A model generated the notes under the pieces. It was not told where the DNA came from. It saw only the letters and a program-made list of their open reading frames with translations, and ran no database searches. Made by a program: the position numbers and the translations under genes. From Drosophila pseudoobscura (lineage: Eukaryota; Arthropoda; Insecta; Diptera; Drosophilidae), in the NCBI RefSeq assembly GCF_009870125.1, contig NC_046683.1, forward strand, positions 14,827,001-14,891,000: DNA of 64,000 nucleotides, read 5' to 3'. The first letter of the stretch is position 1. Each line of letters opens with the position of its first letter. Below, in pieces: positions 21,301 to 34,309 of this stretch.

Positions 21301-24216
21301 ACGATAAGCGCTATCGCTATGCCTTCCACAAGTAAGTATCTATCAGAGATCCATCAGAGCTGTTAGATCATCCATGATGATGCGTGTGTTCCGTTCTTGG
21401 CAGCTCCTGCTGGGTGGTGGCCGGCAAAGCGGATCCTATTTCACCGCCTCGCATCCATGTCCATCCCGACTCGCCAGCGGCCGGCTCCAACTGGATGAAA
21501 CAGATCGTGTCCTTCGACAAGCTGAAGCTGACCAACAACCAGCTGGACGAGAACGGCCATGTGAGTGACTACAGACAACAGAGAGCACACGGTGTTCCGT
21601 TGCCCAGTGCGCTAATGTCTCCTGGAAATGCTTCTCTCCCCCCCGTTCCGCTCTACAGATCATACTGAACTCGATGCATCGCTATCAGCCGCGCTTTCAT
21701 CTGGTCTACTTGCCCCCGAAGAACGCCTCCCTGGATGAGAACGAGCACTCGAGCCACTTTCGCACGTTCATCTTTCCGGAGACGAGCTTTACGGCCGTGA
21801 CTGCCTACCAGAATCAGAGGGTAAGTGCCGAGCAGCCGAGGTCTACGGTCTTCCTTTGAAAACGTTTACCCTATTTAAGCGAATTAAATGGGTAATCCCC
21901 ATAGATGCCCAAAAGTTATGCCCTCTCTTGCACTGCCACTCCTGGGCGATGGCATACCAAAGAAGAGGCCGCCACCATTTTGCGCCGTTTTGGCCTCATT
22001 GTTTATGCTTTTCCCATAACTTATAACGAGCAGGGGCCAGAGCTCCACACAACAACAGCAGAAATATCTGAAAGAATACTATAGGAAAAGTATGCCTATC
22101 CCGGAGATAGAATCACCGACTGCAAAGATACACTTCTCTAGGACAATAATAGTTTAGGAATTTGTAGAAAAACCACATATATAAAATGAGAAATTTCACA
22201 TACAGTGCTTGACAGTATTTTTTGTAAGTAAATCAATTAACAAGATCCTATAGTAAACCATCATTCAAGATACATATGAACACACTGTTTTCTATTTTTC
22301 AATTAGTTTTTCTAGTTTTTTGTGATGGATTGAACTCCAACCCAATTTAGTGAACAGTTTTAGTTGAGTTTTGTCCAAAATCCTCCTAGCAAATATTAGA
22401 AAATCAACTAAATTCCACTTAATGATGATCGCTTAGTTCTAGATTAAATTTAAATACGTTTTTTGGCAAATGCATTAAAAGATTGCAGAAAAATGATGAG
22501 CTAACAAAGGAGAATCGATGCTTGCTCCCAGAAAATATTATCACTACCAAAGTGTCAGAAGGTAAACTTAGGGGAAAGGTACAAAGCCCTGAGTGCCACT
22601 CGTAGTATCTTATCGTGGGGGCGCAAGATTCACGACAAAGTAGGGGGACTCGAGGCCTTCTCCATACCTCCTCATATTTGTCTCGGGTATAATTCATAAT
22701 TCTGGCAAGTGGGGACAGTGGGGCTGAAACGGGTAATCGCTGGCCGAGAGAACATTTGCTATAAATATATCTAGACATTCTTGAAAAGTATTTAAATTAT
22801 TTATGCGCTCAATGTGGGCGTTAACAGTTTTCCACCGCCACCTCCTGCTCCGCGGCCTCTTCAAATTTATTGCAAATCATTTTGTGTGTTCCGCTCGTAT
22901 TTCCCAATGCGAATTCCAGTTGTAAACATTTTTCTCTAATTTGTTGGGTATCTAATTTATTTGTTTTCGTAGTAGTTTCTGTTCCCCCAGCCACCAGCCT
23001 CCAGCCAGCAGCATTGCTGGCGTTCCGATAATACTTTTCCAAAATACCCTTTCCAAAAAATGCCATAAATTGTTTCTTTCCGTATTGCAGGTGACACAGC
23101 TGAAGATCTCCAGCAATCCCTTCGCCAAAGGCTTCCGAGACGATGGCACCAATGATGTGTGAGTTTTTATCTTTACTTATCAAAATTATATTCAAAAGGC
23201 ACTCAAATAAGAAACCAATTAGATTGCTTTTAAAAAGCGGGACAATTTGTTAGGAAATCAAAGCCACTTCTGCCGTACTGGGGGCTACCAGCCCCCCAGC
23301 CCCCAGTGCCAGTTCCAAGTGGAACTAGACAGTCCGTCGACGGCGGGCCAAGACATTCCCGGAATTGCCGAAGCGTCGCAGCAAACAAAATATCTAAAAA
23401 AAAGAAAAGGGAAACAATAACTCAAAAACAAAAGAACTTCAAAATGTAGAACAGCAGCCAGTGATGTCGAGGATGATGATGGGGATGCTGATGATGATGC
23501 CCGAATGCTGATGGTACGACTGACAGATGGGACGGCGGCATAAACAATTTCTCTCTGTTTTCCGAGGGCTTTTCATATTTGTCGAGAACGGGAACTGGAA
23601 CTGGAACGGGAGCTGGTAGCTGGTAGCTGGTAGCCCAATCTTGGGCGCAGCATATTCTAAACAAATCAGGGGTCTGCTCTGCAATTTCTATTGTTTATGC
23701 CCTGATGTTTATCAAAAAGCACAAAAATGCTTAGCATTTCTCAAAAATTGTTCTCCAATTTTTTTGGTTCACATACAATAATTCTTGTATGGGATTCTGT
23801 TTCAACTCAAACGCTTATCAAAAACTGTTTATCAAAATTTTATTTAAATTATCGTTCAAATCTTAGCAGATGTTGAACAGTATAACAAATTCAGAAATTC
23901 CCAAAATTCTGAACACAGTTTGGGTTTACGCATATTATTTGTGTTCGATTTTGCCATAAATTCCAATGCATTATTCAACAATTGAGGAGTTTTTTTTTCC
24001 ATTTTCCTAGCAAAATATTATAAAGTGTCCCAAAATTTAAAGAAACTTTTAGAAAAACTATTTTGAAATATTTAAAGCAGGATTGTTTTGCTAATGAAGG
24101 TTACCTTTATTTAACAATGTTTTAATTAACGTTTTTTCTTAAATGTTGAATTTCAGAACCAGCGGCAGCACCATGAGCCACGAGAGCCAGGCTCGCATGA
24201 AGCAGCAACAGCAGCA

Positions 24217-24248
<32 letters not shown>

Positions 24249-24456
24249 TGCAACAGCAACAACAGTTGAGTGGCAAGGAACGAACAACCAGCAACAATTT
24301 CAGCCTGAGTTGCACAGAGCTGAGTGTGGATCCCCAACAACAGCAGCAGCAGCAGCAGCAGCAACAACAGAGTGGCATGCAACTGCCAGCCACGCCCTCG
24401 AGCAGCTCCGCCTCAGGGAACTCGCCGGATCTGTTATCCTTCCAAATGGAGCAACT

Positions 24457-24489
<33 letters not shown>

Positions 24490-25072
24490 TCACTTGCAAC
24501 AGCAGCAGCAGCAACACCAGCAGCAGCAACATGCCACGTTGCATCATCAGAGCCACAATCAATATGGAAGCTATCACCATGCCTACCAGACCCATCCACT
24601 GACGCCACACTCCACCAGCTCAGCCTCGCCGCCGGCTGTAAACCCCGCCAGCAGTGCAGCGGCCACAGGAGGGGCACCAACAGCAGGAGGAGCAACTGCA
24701 GCAGGAGCACCAGGAGCAGATGCTGGCGCTGGGGCAACTCCCCAGGTGATGGCGGCGGCGGCTAACATTTACTCCAGCATCGGCCAGCCCTATGCCCAGG
24801 AGCAGAGCAACTTTGGGGCAATCTATCATCATAATGCTGCCGCTGCTGCCCACTATCACCATGGCCACGCCCACAACCACGCCCATGGGCACGGGCATGG
24901 GCATGGGCATGGTCATGGACCCTATGCCAGTGCCTACGACAAGCTGAAGGTGTCGCGGCATGCGGCAGCCGCCGCCTATGGAATGACGGCCAGCTACCAG
25001 ACCTTCTACGGATCGGCGGCCCATCATCAGATGATGCGACCCAATAGCTATATAGATCTGGTGCCCCGCTAG
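18311..25072 (+). CDS. org-1: org-1, T-box transcription factor (Tbx1 type)
   Basis: There are seven coding exons: 18311-18482, 20373-20782, 21099-21331, 21404-21560, 21659-21820, 23091-23158 and 24157-25072. Frames join without a break, giving 705 residues. The T-box (about residues 205-400) spans exons 3-6. Recognisable parts are the N-terminal core ([32 protein letters not shown]), [28 protein letters not shown], the [20 protein letters not shown] strand and [13 protein letters not shown]. This is the Tbx1/10 subgroup; org-1 acts in visceral and somatic muscle founder specification. The N-terminus has the Tbx1-like MKQIEACIQ junction. The C-terminal exon carries three polyglutamine blocks, an Ala/Gly-rich part, a histidine-glycine run (about 24880-24917) and ends NSYIDLVPR. 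Long introns 1 and 5 may contain enhancers. Confidence 0.95.
24199..24540 (+). repeat. CAG/CAA (opa) repeats coding polyglutamine in org-1
   Basis: Three CAR-rich blocks (about 24199-24264, 24334-24369 and 24455-24530) encode glutamine runs in the last exon of org-1. CAG and CAA are mixed, which usually slows slippage. Lengths are likely polymorphic. Confidence 0.9.
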
Positions 25073-25079
25073 ATCGCGG

Positions 25080-26235
25080 ATCGGACACTGCAGAACGCAG
25101 CAAAAAAGTATTAGCAGCAGTTGAGATTAAACCAAATAAATGCAAAAAGTATTACAAGTATTTCTTTAAATATCTAAAAATTATTGTTTGTTTGTTTGTT
25201 TTTTTTTTTTGCCTAGTTCTTAAATATGTAAAAGCAACCAAAAATATGTGTGTGTGCCATGTAAGAGAAAACCAGAAAAAAAGAAGCGAAAAAAAATGCA
25301 TATTTATAGTTTGTAAAATGTAATTTTATCATACGATTAATGTTTTAATATTAAACTGTTTTTTTTTTGCGCCCAACATTTGTAGAGTCCTCAATCCTCA
25401 ATTCTCGTTCCGATTATTCTTACATTCTTCTATGTACATACAAGAAAAGCGTATCCCTCTCTCCCTCCCTCTCTATCTCTCTCTCTAAATATAAAACTGA
25501 AACAGTTTCAGCAGCAACAAAAATCATAAATTAACAAAAACAAAACAACAAAAAAAAAGCAAAACGAAATTTTAATTTTCTTCAATATCAAAATGGCCGG
25601 CGGGAGCGATCGTAGGCGATCGGTAATTGGGAAATGCGGCGAGGAAAATCACACGATTTTCCATTTACCATTTTGTTTATGCCCTGCTCAGTGCTCCGTC
25701 CCGCCCGTCTCTTTCTTTCGTTCTGTGTAGCCGTCTCTTTCTAAACAAAAAGTGCCGTTGCCTTAATTGAGAAAAACCAACGAAAGAGCATCGTTCGATC
25801 AAGGGCTGGCAATAGAGGTGCTAAAGGTGGCATACGCGGAGGAGGAGGAGGAGAATGCCGGGGAAGAAGGTGTGCGAAGGAGACCTAAAGGGTGGAGGCA
25901 GAGTGAGAGCGATAGAGACAGACTAATGAAGAGGATTGGAGGAAGAAAGAGACTCAGATTGGAGCAGAGTGGTGGTGGTGGTGGTGGTGGGGCAAGTGAT
26001 GAGAGTGAGAGAAGGAGAACAGATTGTGGGAGCAGTAGAAAGGAAGATGGGGAGGTACTGGAGGGAGACCAAAACAAACTAAACCGAAAAAATACACAGA
26101 GAAGGAGGTGGAGTATCAGAAGGAAGCAGAAACGGACAAAAGAAATGTAAAATGTAATTCTAGGCTGTGGAAAAGCAACCAGGAGAGAGAGAGTGATGGA
26201 AGTGGAAGACAGAAAAAGAAGGAAAACGAGGGGGA
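25080..26235. other. 3' flank of org-1 and purine-rich intergenic sequence
   Basis: AAATAAA signals lie at 25134-25140 just after the stop. Then come T-runs, CT-rich words (25450-25485), an ACAAAACAAC run, and a long purine-rich G/A stretch (25790-26240) with a GGT run at 25970-25990. Purine bias alone creates long open frames on both strands; no gene is supported. Confidence 0.45.
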
Positions 26236-26239
26236 ACGT

Positions 26240-26411
26240 TGTGAGTTGCTGCGGAGACCGCAACTCTACACTCATACCCGATACTTAGTCAGTATGGCTC
26301 TCCTCCGGCAGACGGCCCTTATATGTATGTAACGATTCCTTCTGGATGTTACACACCATTTTCACCACAAATCTAATATACCCCTATACTCATTTTGACT
26401 ATCGGGTATAA
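26240..26411 (-). mobile_element. DINE-1/INE-1-like (Helentron-type) repeat fragment
   Basis: The sequence ends with ATCGGGTATAAAA and contains CTTCTGGATGTTACACACCATTTTCACCACAAATCTAATATACCC in degenerate form, in the order of the DINE-1 left end read in reverse. It also has a GAGTTGCTGCGG/CCGCAACTC hairpin at about 26242-26265. The TACTTAGTCAGTATGGCTCT word is shared, inverted, with the copy at 61040. Non-coding and old. Confidence 0.5.
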
Positions 26412-26419
26412 AAATGGAG

Positions 26420-29130
26420 TAAAGGAAAATGGAATGGATGCAGAACAAGGTGGAAAAGAAAGAGGAGCTATTGTGGGTGTGGGATCGAAAAGGTAGAATC
26501 ACAATTGCGGATGTGAACGAGGAGAAAGATCAGAGAGGGGCTGGGGTTATGGGAAAACTAAAGATCACAGGCTGATAAACTGGAGTGTAGATGGGCGGTG
26601 AGAAAGAGAAAGTACGAAGATGGGAAAGAGCGAATGCACGACAGCCATAAAACCGTATCTGTATCGCTTCGATTTTCCCCTTTTCCCCATTTTCTCCCCC
26701 CATTGTTATCGTTGCGGGGTCCGTCGACCCTCGAAATGCGTTTACCATCCTGATAAGTTTTCCTCCTTGGCTGGCCCGGCCCGGCCCGCTGATTGACGAG
26801 CGGATCTTCGGCGCAAACAAACATTTAACTCGTACCACGATCGAGATCGATTTATATTCTATTCAAATCGATTTGGCCAACAAATGAAGTCCATTCCGGG
26901 AGGGGGACTCGGTTCTACGCATCTTATTTTCTCTATGGAACTATTCGTTGAACAATTGCTTGGCATTTTCATTAGTTCTTACCGATGAATGGCATTTGGA
27001 AGTATCTACTCGTATAATCTGTTCTAAAAACGATTTGAATAATGTGAAATCAATTATACTTCTGCTGGAATGTGTTGGAATGGCATATGTATAAAGTCTT
27101 TTAATTGTCTGCCTATTTTTCGGTTGTCTCAGATTTATTTGTATATATTTGGGCATTTCCATCCTGTAAAAAACCTTAAAAACAAAATTTAAATAATTTT
27201 AATAATTGAAATATATTTGCATTAACTTTAATCCGAAAACCAAGGTCTGCTTTTCCGGTAATTTGCTTTAATATTGTCTCCTATATGAAAGATGACTCTT
27301 TGTAAAAGTATTTTCTGAAAGTCTCTCTAACATATTGAACTATGTTTTATTATCTATTAACTCTGAATTATATATATATATTAGCACAAAAAATGTATTA
27401 CAGCTTGTCCTAACCTGTTTGCAGGGTTTTGCGATTTTGTGGCCCAACTTCAAAATTCACTTTTAATTTTTGTAATATTTTGGCTTATCTTTTCGGTATT
27501 GTACGTAAATTTTTTATTTATATATAGTGCTACCCAATTACTATTCAACTGGAATAATTTGTATTTTAAATTTTGACTTTTTCATTATTTTTTTTTAAAC
27601 ATTTGTGGTAAGAATGTAGCTTAAGCCCAGAACTAAAATTTCCATACCTAATATATTGTATACCTGATATAATTATATTCTGCTAAAATAGATATGAGTC
27701 TATCAATAATTGTGAAATTAAAGGCGATATGTACATTCTTCTGTGCACTTATGTACCTTTTTAAGTACTCCCCAATTTGTAGTATTGTAATCGTAACGCA
27801 ATCATGAATTAAGTACGATTTACTCAAATATATCGACTATAGAAAATCCGAAAAGGCAGAAACTATGTAGCGCAAAAGAAGAATCTTAATATAAAAAAAA
27901 ATTATAAAGTTATTAGTAGAAAATGAGCCCAGCTTTTTGTCTTTAGGGCTATAGGTACGACTATGGCAATTATAGCCGCTATAGCCGCCTACTGATCGTG
28001 AGCATAGATAATGTACCCTGTACTCCACGCATGGGAGATACAAGAATACATATACAGAGCCAATATATATATATATATATAGACATACAGTATGTACATA
28101 CTGTAGGAGTAATCGGATGGAACGATCAGTGAGGCATGCGACACATGGTCCCGTTATCATTAGTATTGTCGCTTTGGTGACGTTTAACCTGCACCTCCTC
28201 CAACACCCTCGCTACCTCCACCGCCACCTCTACCGACACGAAACGAAACGAGACGGCACTTCAATCTCAATTTCACACGCTCCGAAAAAAAAATGTGAAA
28301 TGAAATGAATTTCTCAAAAACTGTGACAAGCCATCAAATGTCCGACAATCATTAGTCACAGGAGAATTTTGACACGCGAGAGATCGGCGAAGGGAGATTG
28401 ATTATATGGCATATTGAACTTTGACCAAAGACCCGCACACGTAACCGGAGGAAACCGAACAGAGCCGATTCTATACGATCCTATACGATACGAAAAACAG
28501 AAAAACATAGTCTAAAAGTGTTCCTTAGAGGAAATACTTTCCACTCTCTGATCGCAGCGGCATCAAAGAGCTCCGTGGATGTCTAAAATTTAATAACGCT
28601 ATATCTTCTTGTATCTCCTCATCTACCAGCCCCTCCCCCCCTGCCCCTCTGGCTGTGGTCCTCTCATAAATAAGAACAAATTGGCATGCAATTCGCCTTA
28701 GAGCAGCGACCAAGTAGAACATAAATTTCTCAACACTTGCATAAAATTTCTACAAAAACAACGATCAAGAACAAACAGATGTGTCGCCGACTGATTGAAG
28801 GGAGTACTGCGGCAAGGGGAGGAGGTTGCATGGGGCAAGATGGGAGGGTGGAATATGCAGAGGTAAAGAGGGGCATTTAATAGGGGAGGTGGCGTATTTT
28901 TTCGGGAATAATTTCGATTGCAGGCACTGAAAACCCAATGAATTTTGTTGATAATTTTCGTATACAAATGCATTGTATATGGTGTACTCCATTGTAGAAT
29001 TCTTGTATGTAATAAGGGTCAAAAGGTCAAGGAGTAGATAATGGACGATGGCTTATGAGTGTGTACTTTCTAAAAAAGGAAATACATACACATTTACATG
29101 TATAAACCCCTTGAGTAAAGGACTTACATG
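26420..29130. other. Gene-poor intergenic region
   Basis: AT-rich with no supported gene. A TA run at 28062-28081 and a 20-base perfect palindrome at 28086-28105 are present, and a G/C-rich word GGCCCGGCCCGGCCCGC near 26773-26789. Confidence 0.5.
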
Positions 29131-29136
29131 TATATA

Positions 29137-29320
29137 TGTATGTACATATATACTCGCTGTGACATCCCTGGAAAGAAATAAGACGGACAGACATGGCTAT
29201 ATTGACTCTGCTATTGATGCTGATCAAGAATATATATACTTTATGGGGTCGGAAATGTTTCCTTCTGGGTGTTACACACACATCCATTTTCATCACAAAA
29301 TACGGGATTCCATGCGATCC
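29137..29320 (-). mobile_element. DINE-1/INE-1-like repeat fragment
   Basis: It contains, in order, GGACAGACATGGCTATATTGA, CTATTGATGCTGATCAAG, ATATATACTTTATGGGGTC, GGAAATGTTTCCTTCTGG and a GTTACACACAC word. This is the conserved left part of DINE-1 in reverse. Diverged and non-coding. Confidence 0.65.
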
Positions 29321-29578
29321 AAGATTCCAACTTGCAACTTGAATTTTTTCCTCCAAAAACCTCGTTTCAGAGGAGTGGAAAAAGTGCTTTGAAGATTGGT
29401 TTCAGCGGATATCCATTATCATAGAGAATATTTTAAAATCATTTCCATTGAGACTTTGTTGGTGTTTCACTAGCCAGCCTACGTATAAGGTCGAAGAGCA
29501 TATTACTAACCCGACAACTGACTAACTCAAGAATGAATGAATAACTTCACTAGGCTGTGAGTGATTCAGATACGAAGA

Positions 29579-29690
29579 TTGCGAATGTGTCGGGTTCTTT
29601 GACTGACTAATACAAAGGGCAATCGTTGGACAGGTTGCGAATGTGTCGGGTTCTTTGACTGACTAATAGAAAGGGCAATCGTTGGACAGG
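29579..29690. repeat. Tandem duplication, 2 x 56 bases
   Basis: Unit 1 (29579-29634) and unit 2 (29635-29690), beginning TTGCGAATGTGTCGGGTTCT, differ at about one base (TACAAAG against TAGAAAG). This is a recent local duplication. Confidence 0.85.
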
Positions 29691-29699
29691 TTGTGTCCG

Positions 29700-32600
29700 G
29701 TCCTAGCACAAACACACTACATTCATTTCATGGCAAGATTCCGAGCCGAACCCATGGAATTCTACGAAAATTGTGGCGGGTAGGTTCGACATCGACAGGA
29801 ATGGGAATGGGAATCATCATCGCCGTTTAGTTTTATCGCCAAAAACACTTACGGGGCTGATAAGTAATAATCGGCATACTCGTGTGACGTATGTACATAA
29901 TCGTACTATGTACATATCTTTGGGGAAAGGAACTTGCCGTGTTTCTATCGTCGTGCTCAAAAGTCCGGCTGTTTTTCGGTCCAAATTATATACGGCACTA
30001 CTACGGCCCGGCACATGTGTGTGTCCACGCCCTATCCTATCATTATATGGTGATAATCAATTGGTGTGTCTGTCTGTCTGTATGAGGATGGTCGGGGCTG
30101 GGCCACTTGAGAGTGGAATGAAAAATCATTTGGAAAGATGATTTGGATGCCACTGTAAAATGAATATTTTCGATATTTATTGTCATCCCAACGATGTGGT
30201 AGGTCCACTTCACATCCCCGTATTTGTTGTTGTAGGTGTGCGCCCTGTCGCTCTGTCGATCCGATCTCTGGTGTTTCGATCTGGCATCTTGCATGGTGTC
30301 AAATGGCTTGAAGGTCCGTGTTAGTCGCTCTCTCTCTCTCTCTCTCTATATATATCTCTCTCTTTCTCATCCTTTCAAGTGGTGAGGGACGGGAAAAGAA
30401 ACTGTTATTCTTATCATCTCTGAGTGTGTTTGTTGCAGGTTCCAGTGGCTGGGGCGGGGGGCTGGTGCTGCGGGCGCATCCGTAGCTAATCGCTTTGAAA
30501 GTGAAACCGTGTTTATGCTGTTGTTGTCTTCGTTTTTCCGCTTTTCGCATTCGTTCGTTCCCCGATCCCGAGCCCGAGCCCGACACTTGAGTCTTTGTTT
30601 ATGCATTAGAGCAGCCCAGCAGCGTAACCCACAGATTAGGGTATGCCAGGGGTATGCCAGTCAGAAGGGTATGCCTGGGACAGTCAGAAAGGGCTAAGAA
30701 GCGCTCTTGTATCATGCAAAATGATTGTGATTTATGAGTAATCAAAGATTGAGAGGCACACAGAATGGAGCTTCTAGGAGTATAAGTGAAACACTTATTA
30801 GTATCCTTAGTGATTCGTTAAATGATATTGGCTGTTTCCCATCCAAAAGAATGTATTTTCAAACCCTATTGCTTGAGGACAGCGAAATCCTTTCCCAGGA
30901 AAGTTGTCTTCAAAAAGGTTCTGCCAAAAGAAAAACCAACCCAAATCCTTGCAGATCAAGAGTTCCTCATCATTAATGTTCTGAATACGATCGAATACTA
31001 CAGTCTTTAAATGAAAGAAACGACCAAGCGGTTTCCCGAAACATATGTTCGCATCTCCTTCATCAGGTCAGCCCTCTAAGTACTTTAAATAATGCTTCGT
31101 ATTCGTACTCGTAATTACTTGTGCCTGAAATGCCATTGATTTCTATGGGATGTCCTTCAGGGCATCAGCTAGTCGACTACCTTCATACTTTTCTTGTCTT
31201 GTTTTTTTTACTGTTATTTATGCCTGGATAGGGATCTTTCCTCAGAGACGCCTCAACACGCGACTCAAGTGGGAAACGGCGGCCTGACCAACCCAAAAAA
31301 AAAAAAAAACGGGAAACGGGAACGGGAAACCCTTTTGTAGGGGGACGCATGACATATTGCTGACACGCCCACAAACAAATCTCTCTTCGTCTTTCCCAGC
31401 CTCTGGCTCTGGCTCTGACTCTGTCACTCTCCACTTCAACAGGGCACAGATGGCGCACGTGCTCCGTGACTCGGGACGGGACTTGGGCTGGACAGCCAAC
31501 ATTGTTGCTACCATTTTATGAGCCGTGAAAATTATGAAATAAAAATTGCATTTAAATAAGGGACGTTTTTGCCACTGCCATTGCCATCGCCAGTGCGAAA
31601 TGCAATTTCCGATGGTTTTGCGAGCAATTAATATTACACAATAGTCCAGACATTGGGATCGGGATTGGGGGGGGGATCCCCCCAATCTTGCCTGTCGATT
31701 CAACGGAAATTGAGCGCATAATTCAGAAAAATGTTGCGCCTCGGATCGGATATGTCGTGCCATAAAAATCGTGTTGAAATGTGCAGCAGTGGCAGCGGCA
31801 GGAGGAGCTGCCTCTATCGCCGAGGAGCTGGCGCACTTACCGAAATTAATGCTATCGATGACAACACTGGCAGCCACAATAAAAGGCAAATGCCAAAAAT
31901 AGCAGCAAACATTATGTTGAGGAGGCTGACTCTGCTGGCAGGGCCTTGGGGAAGGAGCGAAACGACGGGAAGGGAAGGGATGGGATGACAAAGCAGCCAC
32001 AGAAATTATGATGCGATGCGACGGAGGGAGGGGAGGGGAGGGGATGCCCTGGGGCAGATGGGGACAATGTTGCCACTGCTGCACAATTATTGCCAACTGT
32101 TAACAGATTTGTTGGCAAAGAGAAATTGAGAGAGCGAGAGAGAGAGAGGGAGAGGGATGGGAATGGGTGCGCCAGCGGCAGCAACATTTGTTTGATAATG
32201 ATAATGGCCATGTTGACGCAATTGGCCATTGGCCCGCAAGGCCCACAAAGGATGCAGTTATACCAAAGGGAAATTGAGTCATTTCCAGATGGTATTATGG
32301 CAGCACGAACGGAACCCAATGGCCACAAATCAATTTTTGTGCAGAAAGTATCTCCAATTTCGAATAACAATCATGAAACTATGAAGTTAAACGAGGGAAC
32401 TATTCAGAGGATTTTAAAGTGGTTAAGAGGTAGATCAAATATCATTTGACGAGCTACTGCTCATTGAAAGTAAGTCCAACACAATCGAGTTTTCCGAGTA
32501 GCCCTGGGATAGAGTGGAGCTATCAATTGGTAAAAAATAAAAGCAAAATGGATGTACTATTGAATCTAATACTTACCGGTAGGTCTTAAGGTAAATATGT

Positions 32601-33270
32601 AAGTATGAAACATATGCAATGTGTTTATCTTTGAAAGTATAACTTTTCTCCTCTGTGTCCTCCACACTTCCGGCAGCACTATTATTTTGGTTGATGTTGT
32701 ATTGTAAATGTAATATTATTCGATGAAAAAAACTTAATCTTTTTTATATGTATTTGCCTACCAAAAGTCAAAAATAGCTGCAACTCAAAAGTAATTTGAA
32801 AGTAAATATTGTAAAGGCATTCCACTGGCTGCTGCTGATTTGAAATGCCGCCAAGCAATGGGTTCTACAGTGTGGAACGTAACTATCGATAATTTTTGCG
32901 ATATCGATATCGACTGCGAATGTGCGGTTAAATTTTCAAATTTGAAAGCTCGAACTCAATTTGGAGTGTTTTATGTGGATTATCTGGAGAATTATCTGGA
33001 TGTTTACTGCCTTAATACAAACAAAAGAACACAACAGGCAGAGATAAGGTCCACAATGCGATAGAATCCTTTTCGAACTGAAACCGAAATTTATATAGGT
33101 ATTTTTTGATGATCAGTAGAACATTTCTATCAGGCTGGGATAGATGCTTACCTTATGAGGAATTTTGCTTATTGTAGAGTTCAATGATAATCCCAAGAGA
33201 TGGCAGCTGTTGGTGGGCGGTTATGTGGTTTATTCATTGGTATATTTCATTATGATGAAGCGGCACTCCA
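29700..33270. other. Intergenic region between org-1 and the RING gene
   Basis: No supported gene. Features are a CT/TA microsatellite (30327-30362), A-run and GGGAAACGG words (31290-31330), a GGGGAGGGGAGG run (32025-32045) and GAGAGCGAGAGAGAG (32130-32152). A DRE-type cluster (CTATCGATAA at 32883, GATATCGATATCGA at 32899) sits with no adjacent gene. Long minus-strand frames near 31242-32370 show no family features and are rejected as chance. Confidence 0.45.
32881..32913. promoter_or_regulatory. Orphan DRE-like cluster
   Basis: Two TATCGAT elements, one TATCGATA and one ATATCGATATCGA, lie within 33 bases. DREs bind DREF at housekeeping promoters, but no start codon in a supported gene lies close on either strand. 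Confidence 0.35.
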
Positions 33271-33281
33271 GCTGGTTCCGG

Positions 33282-34106
33282 CTACGCTTGTATTTTGACG
33301 CCGCAGAGTGGACAGAGGAACTGGCCGTTAAATCGGGCCATGGCACAGCACCTGTGGTAGGAGTGACCGCACGGCAGACGGACCCAGCCACACTGCTCCG
33401 TGGGTTCCATGGACTCCCGGCAGATGATGCAAAAAAGGTCCATTATCTCGCTATAGTGCAACTTTTTGCATTTTTTTTCAATGGCAGAGCGGGCGTCTTT
33501 ACGACTACCAATTAGGTCTAATACAGTATAAAAACACTGTAGTCGATAGAGCACATTGCCCAGACCCACAGCCGGCCAGTAGTAGAATAAAATAAAGATG
33601 GTGCCGACGAGCTGGAATCCCTCAAAGAAAATCATGGTTTCTGGAATCAGCTGATCGCAGTAAAGGCACTCCACCTTTAGAGCCTTACAAGCGCTCCAAA
33701 TTCGAGTGGTATGCACGGCATGGACCATAAGTAAGGATTGTTCGATTGTCAAGCGATCCTTCAGGCTGCCATCGTCCAGCATGCACCGGTAGGACAAGAT
33801 CAGCAACCCATCCAAGACGACCAACACAATAAGAGAATTGAAGGGCGTATATTTGACATCCAAGGGCTCCACCTGCTGCCGAGCGAACCAGTGCGTCCAA
33901 TGCGATATCATCAGTAGTAAAAGGCAGTACGGCACCATCCAGTCCAGCCTGTGTGGCATTAAACAGAGAATGTATATCATATCCACAGCATAGACTAGAA
34001 AACGTTTGTCCACATGGATCAGCCTGATCTTATACACGATATAATACACGAATGTTATGCCAATCCACAAAAAGGGATACAGAAATTGGGAAATGTTTTT
34101 GTTCAT
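33282..34106 (-). CDS. Multi-pass membrane RING-H2 protein (putative E3 ligase)
   Basis: This single exon encodes 274 residues. The first 200 residues have about five hydrophobic membrane segments: FLYPFLWIGITFVYYIVY, FLVYAVDMIYILCLM, MVPYCLLLLMISHW, FNSLIVLVVLDGLLILSY and TIFILFYYWPAVGLG. The C-terminus carries a complete zinc ligand set: CIIC, then CGHSYHRCC, then CPLC near the end. The Cys-His-His-Cys order is RING-H2. This layout resembles ER or endosomal transmembrane E3 ligases of the RNFT/TRC8 style. The specific orthologue is not recognised. The final residues are VKIQA. The upstream AT-rich flank has no clear promoter. Confidence 0.8.
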   Translation of the reverse strand: MNKNISQFLYPFLWIGITFVYYIVYKIRLIHVDKRFLVYAVDMIYILCLMPHRLDWMVPYCLLLLMISHWTHWFARQQVEPLDVKYTPFNSLIVLVVLDGLLILSYRCMLDDGSLKDRLTIEQSLLMVHAVHTTRIWSACKALKVECLYCDQLIPETMIFFEGFQLVGTIFILFYYWPAVGLGNVLYRLQCFYTVLDLIGSRKDARSAIEKKCKKLHYSEIMDLFCIICRESMEPTEQCGWVRLPCGHSYHRCCAMARFNGQFLCPLCGVKIQA

Positions 34107-34309
34107 TTCTAAGAATCAGTTGTTTCTTCACGTACTTATATGTTAATACGAGCGCCTTTGAAGGAACGTTTCGAAGATTTTTTAATTTTTCTAAATTTTG
34201 TAGAAGCGACAATATTGTTAATTCATATTTGTTTGATCTTACACTCTATGTTATAGTTATGAAATTTGAATCCCGATAACTTTTGGGCCAAAAAGCTATA
34301 TTTTGTTGG

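Noticed and set aside
25767-26275. Opposed long frames in the purine-rich stretch
   Set aside because: Purine bias removes stops on both strands; the predicted proteins are Glu/Arg/Gly or Leu/Ser/Phe low-complexity.
28086-28105. 20-base perfect palindrome TACAGTATGTACATACTGTA
   Set aside because: AT-rich palindromes with ACATATGTA-like words are common here; no neighbouring feature gives it a role.
31242-32370. Long minus-strand frames (up to 284 codons)
   Set aside because: Composition follows CT-rich DNA; no domains, splice sites or start context, and no resemblance to any family.
33165-33515. 116-codon plus-strand frame
   Set aside because: Overlaps the RING domain of the minus-strand gene, which explains the open frame.
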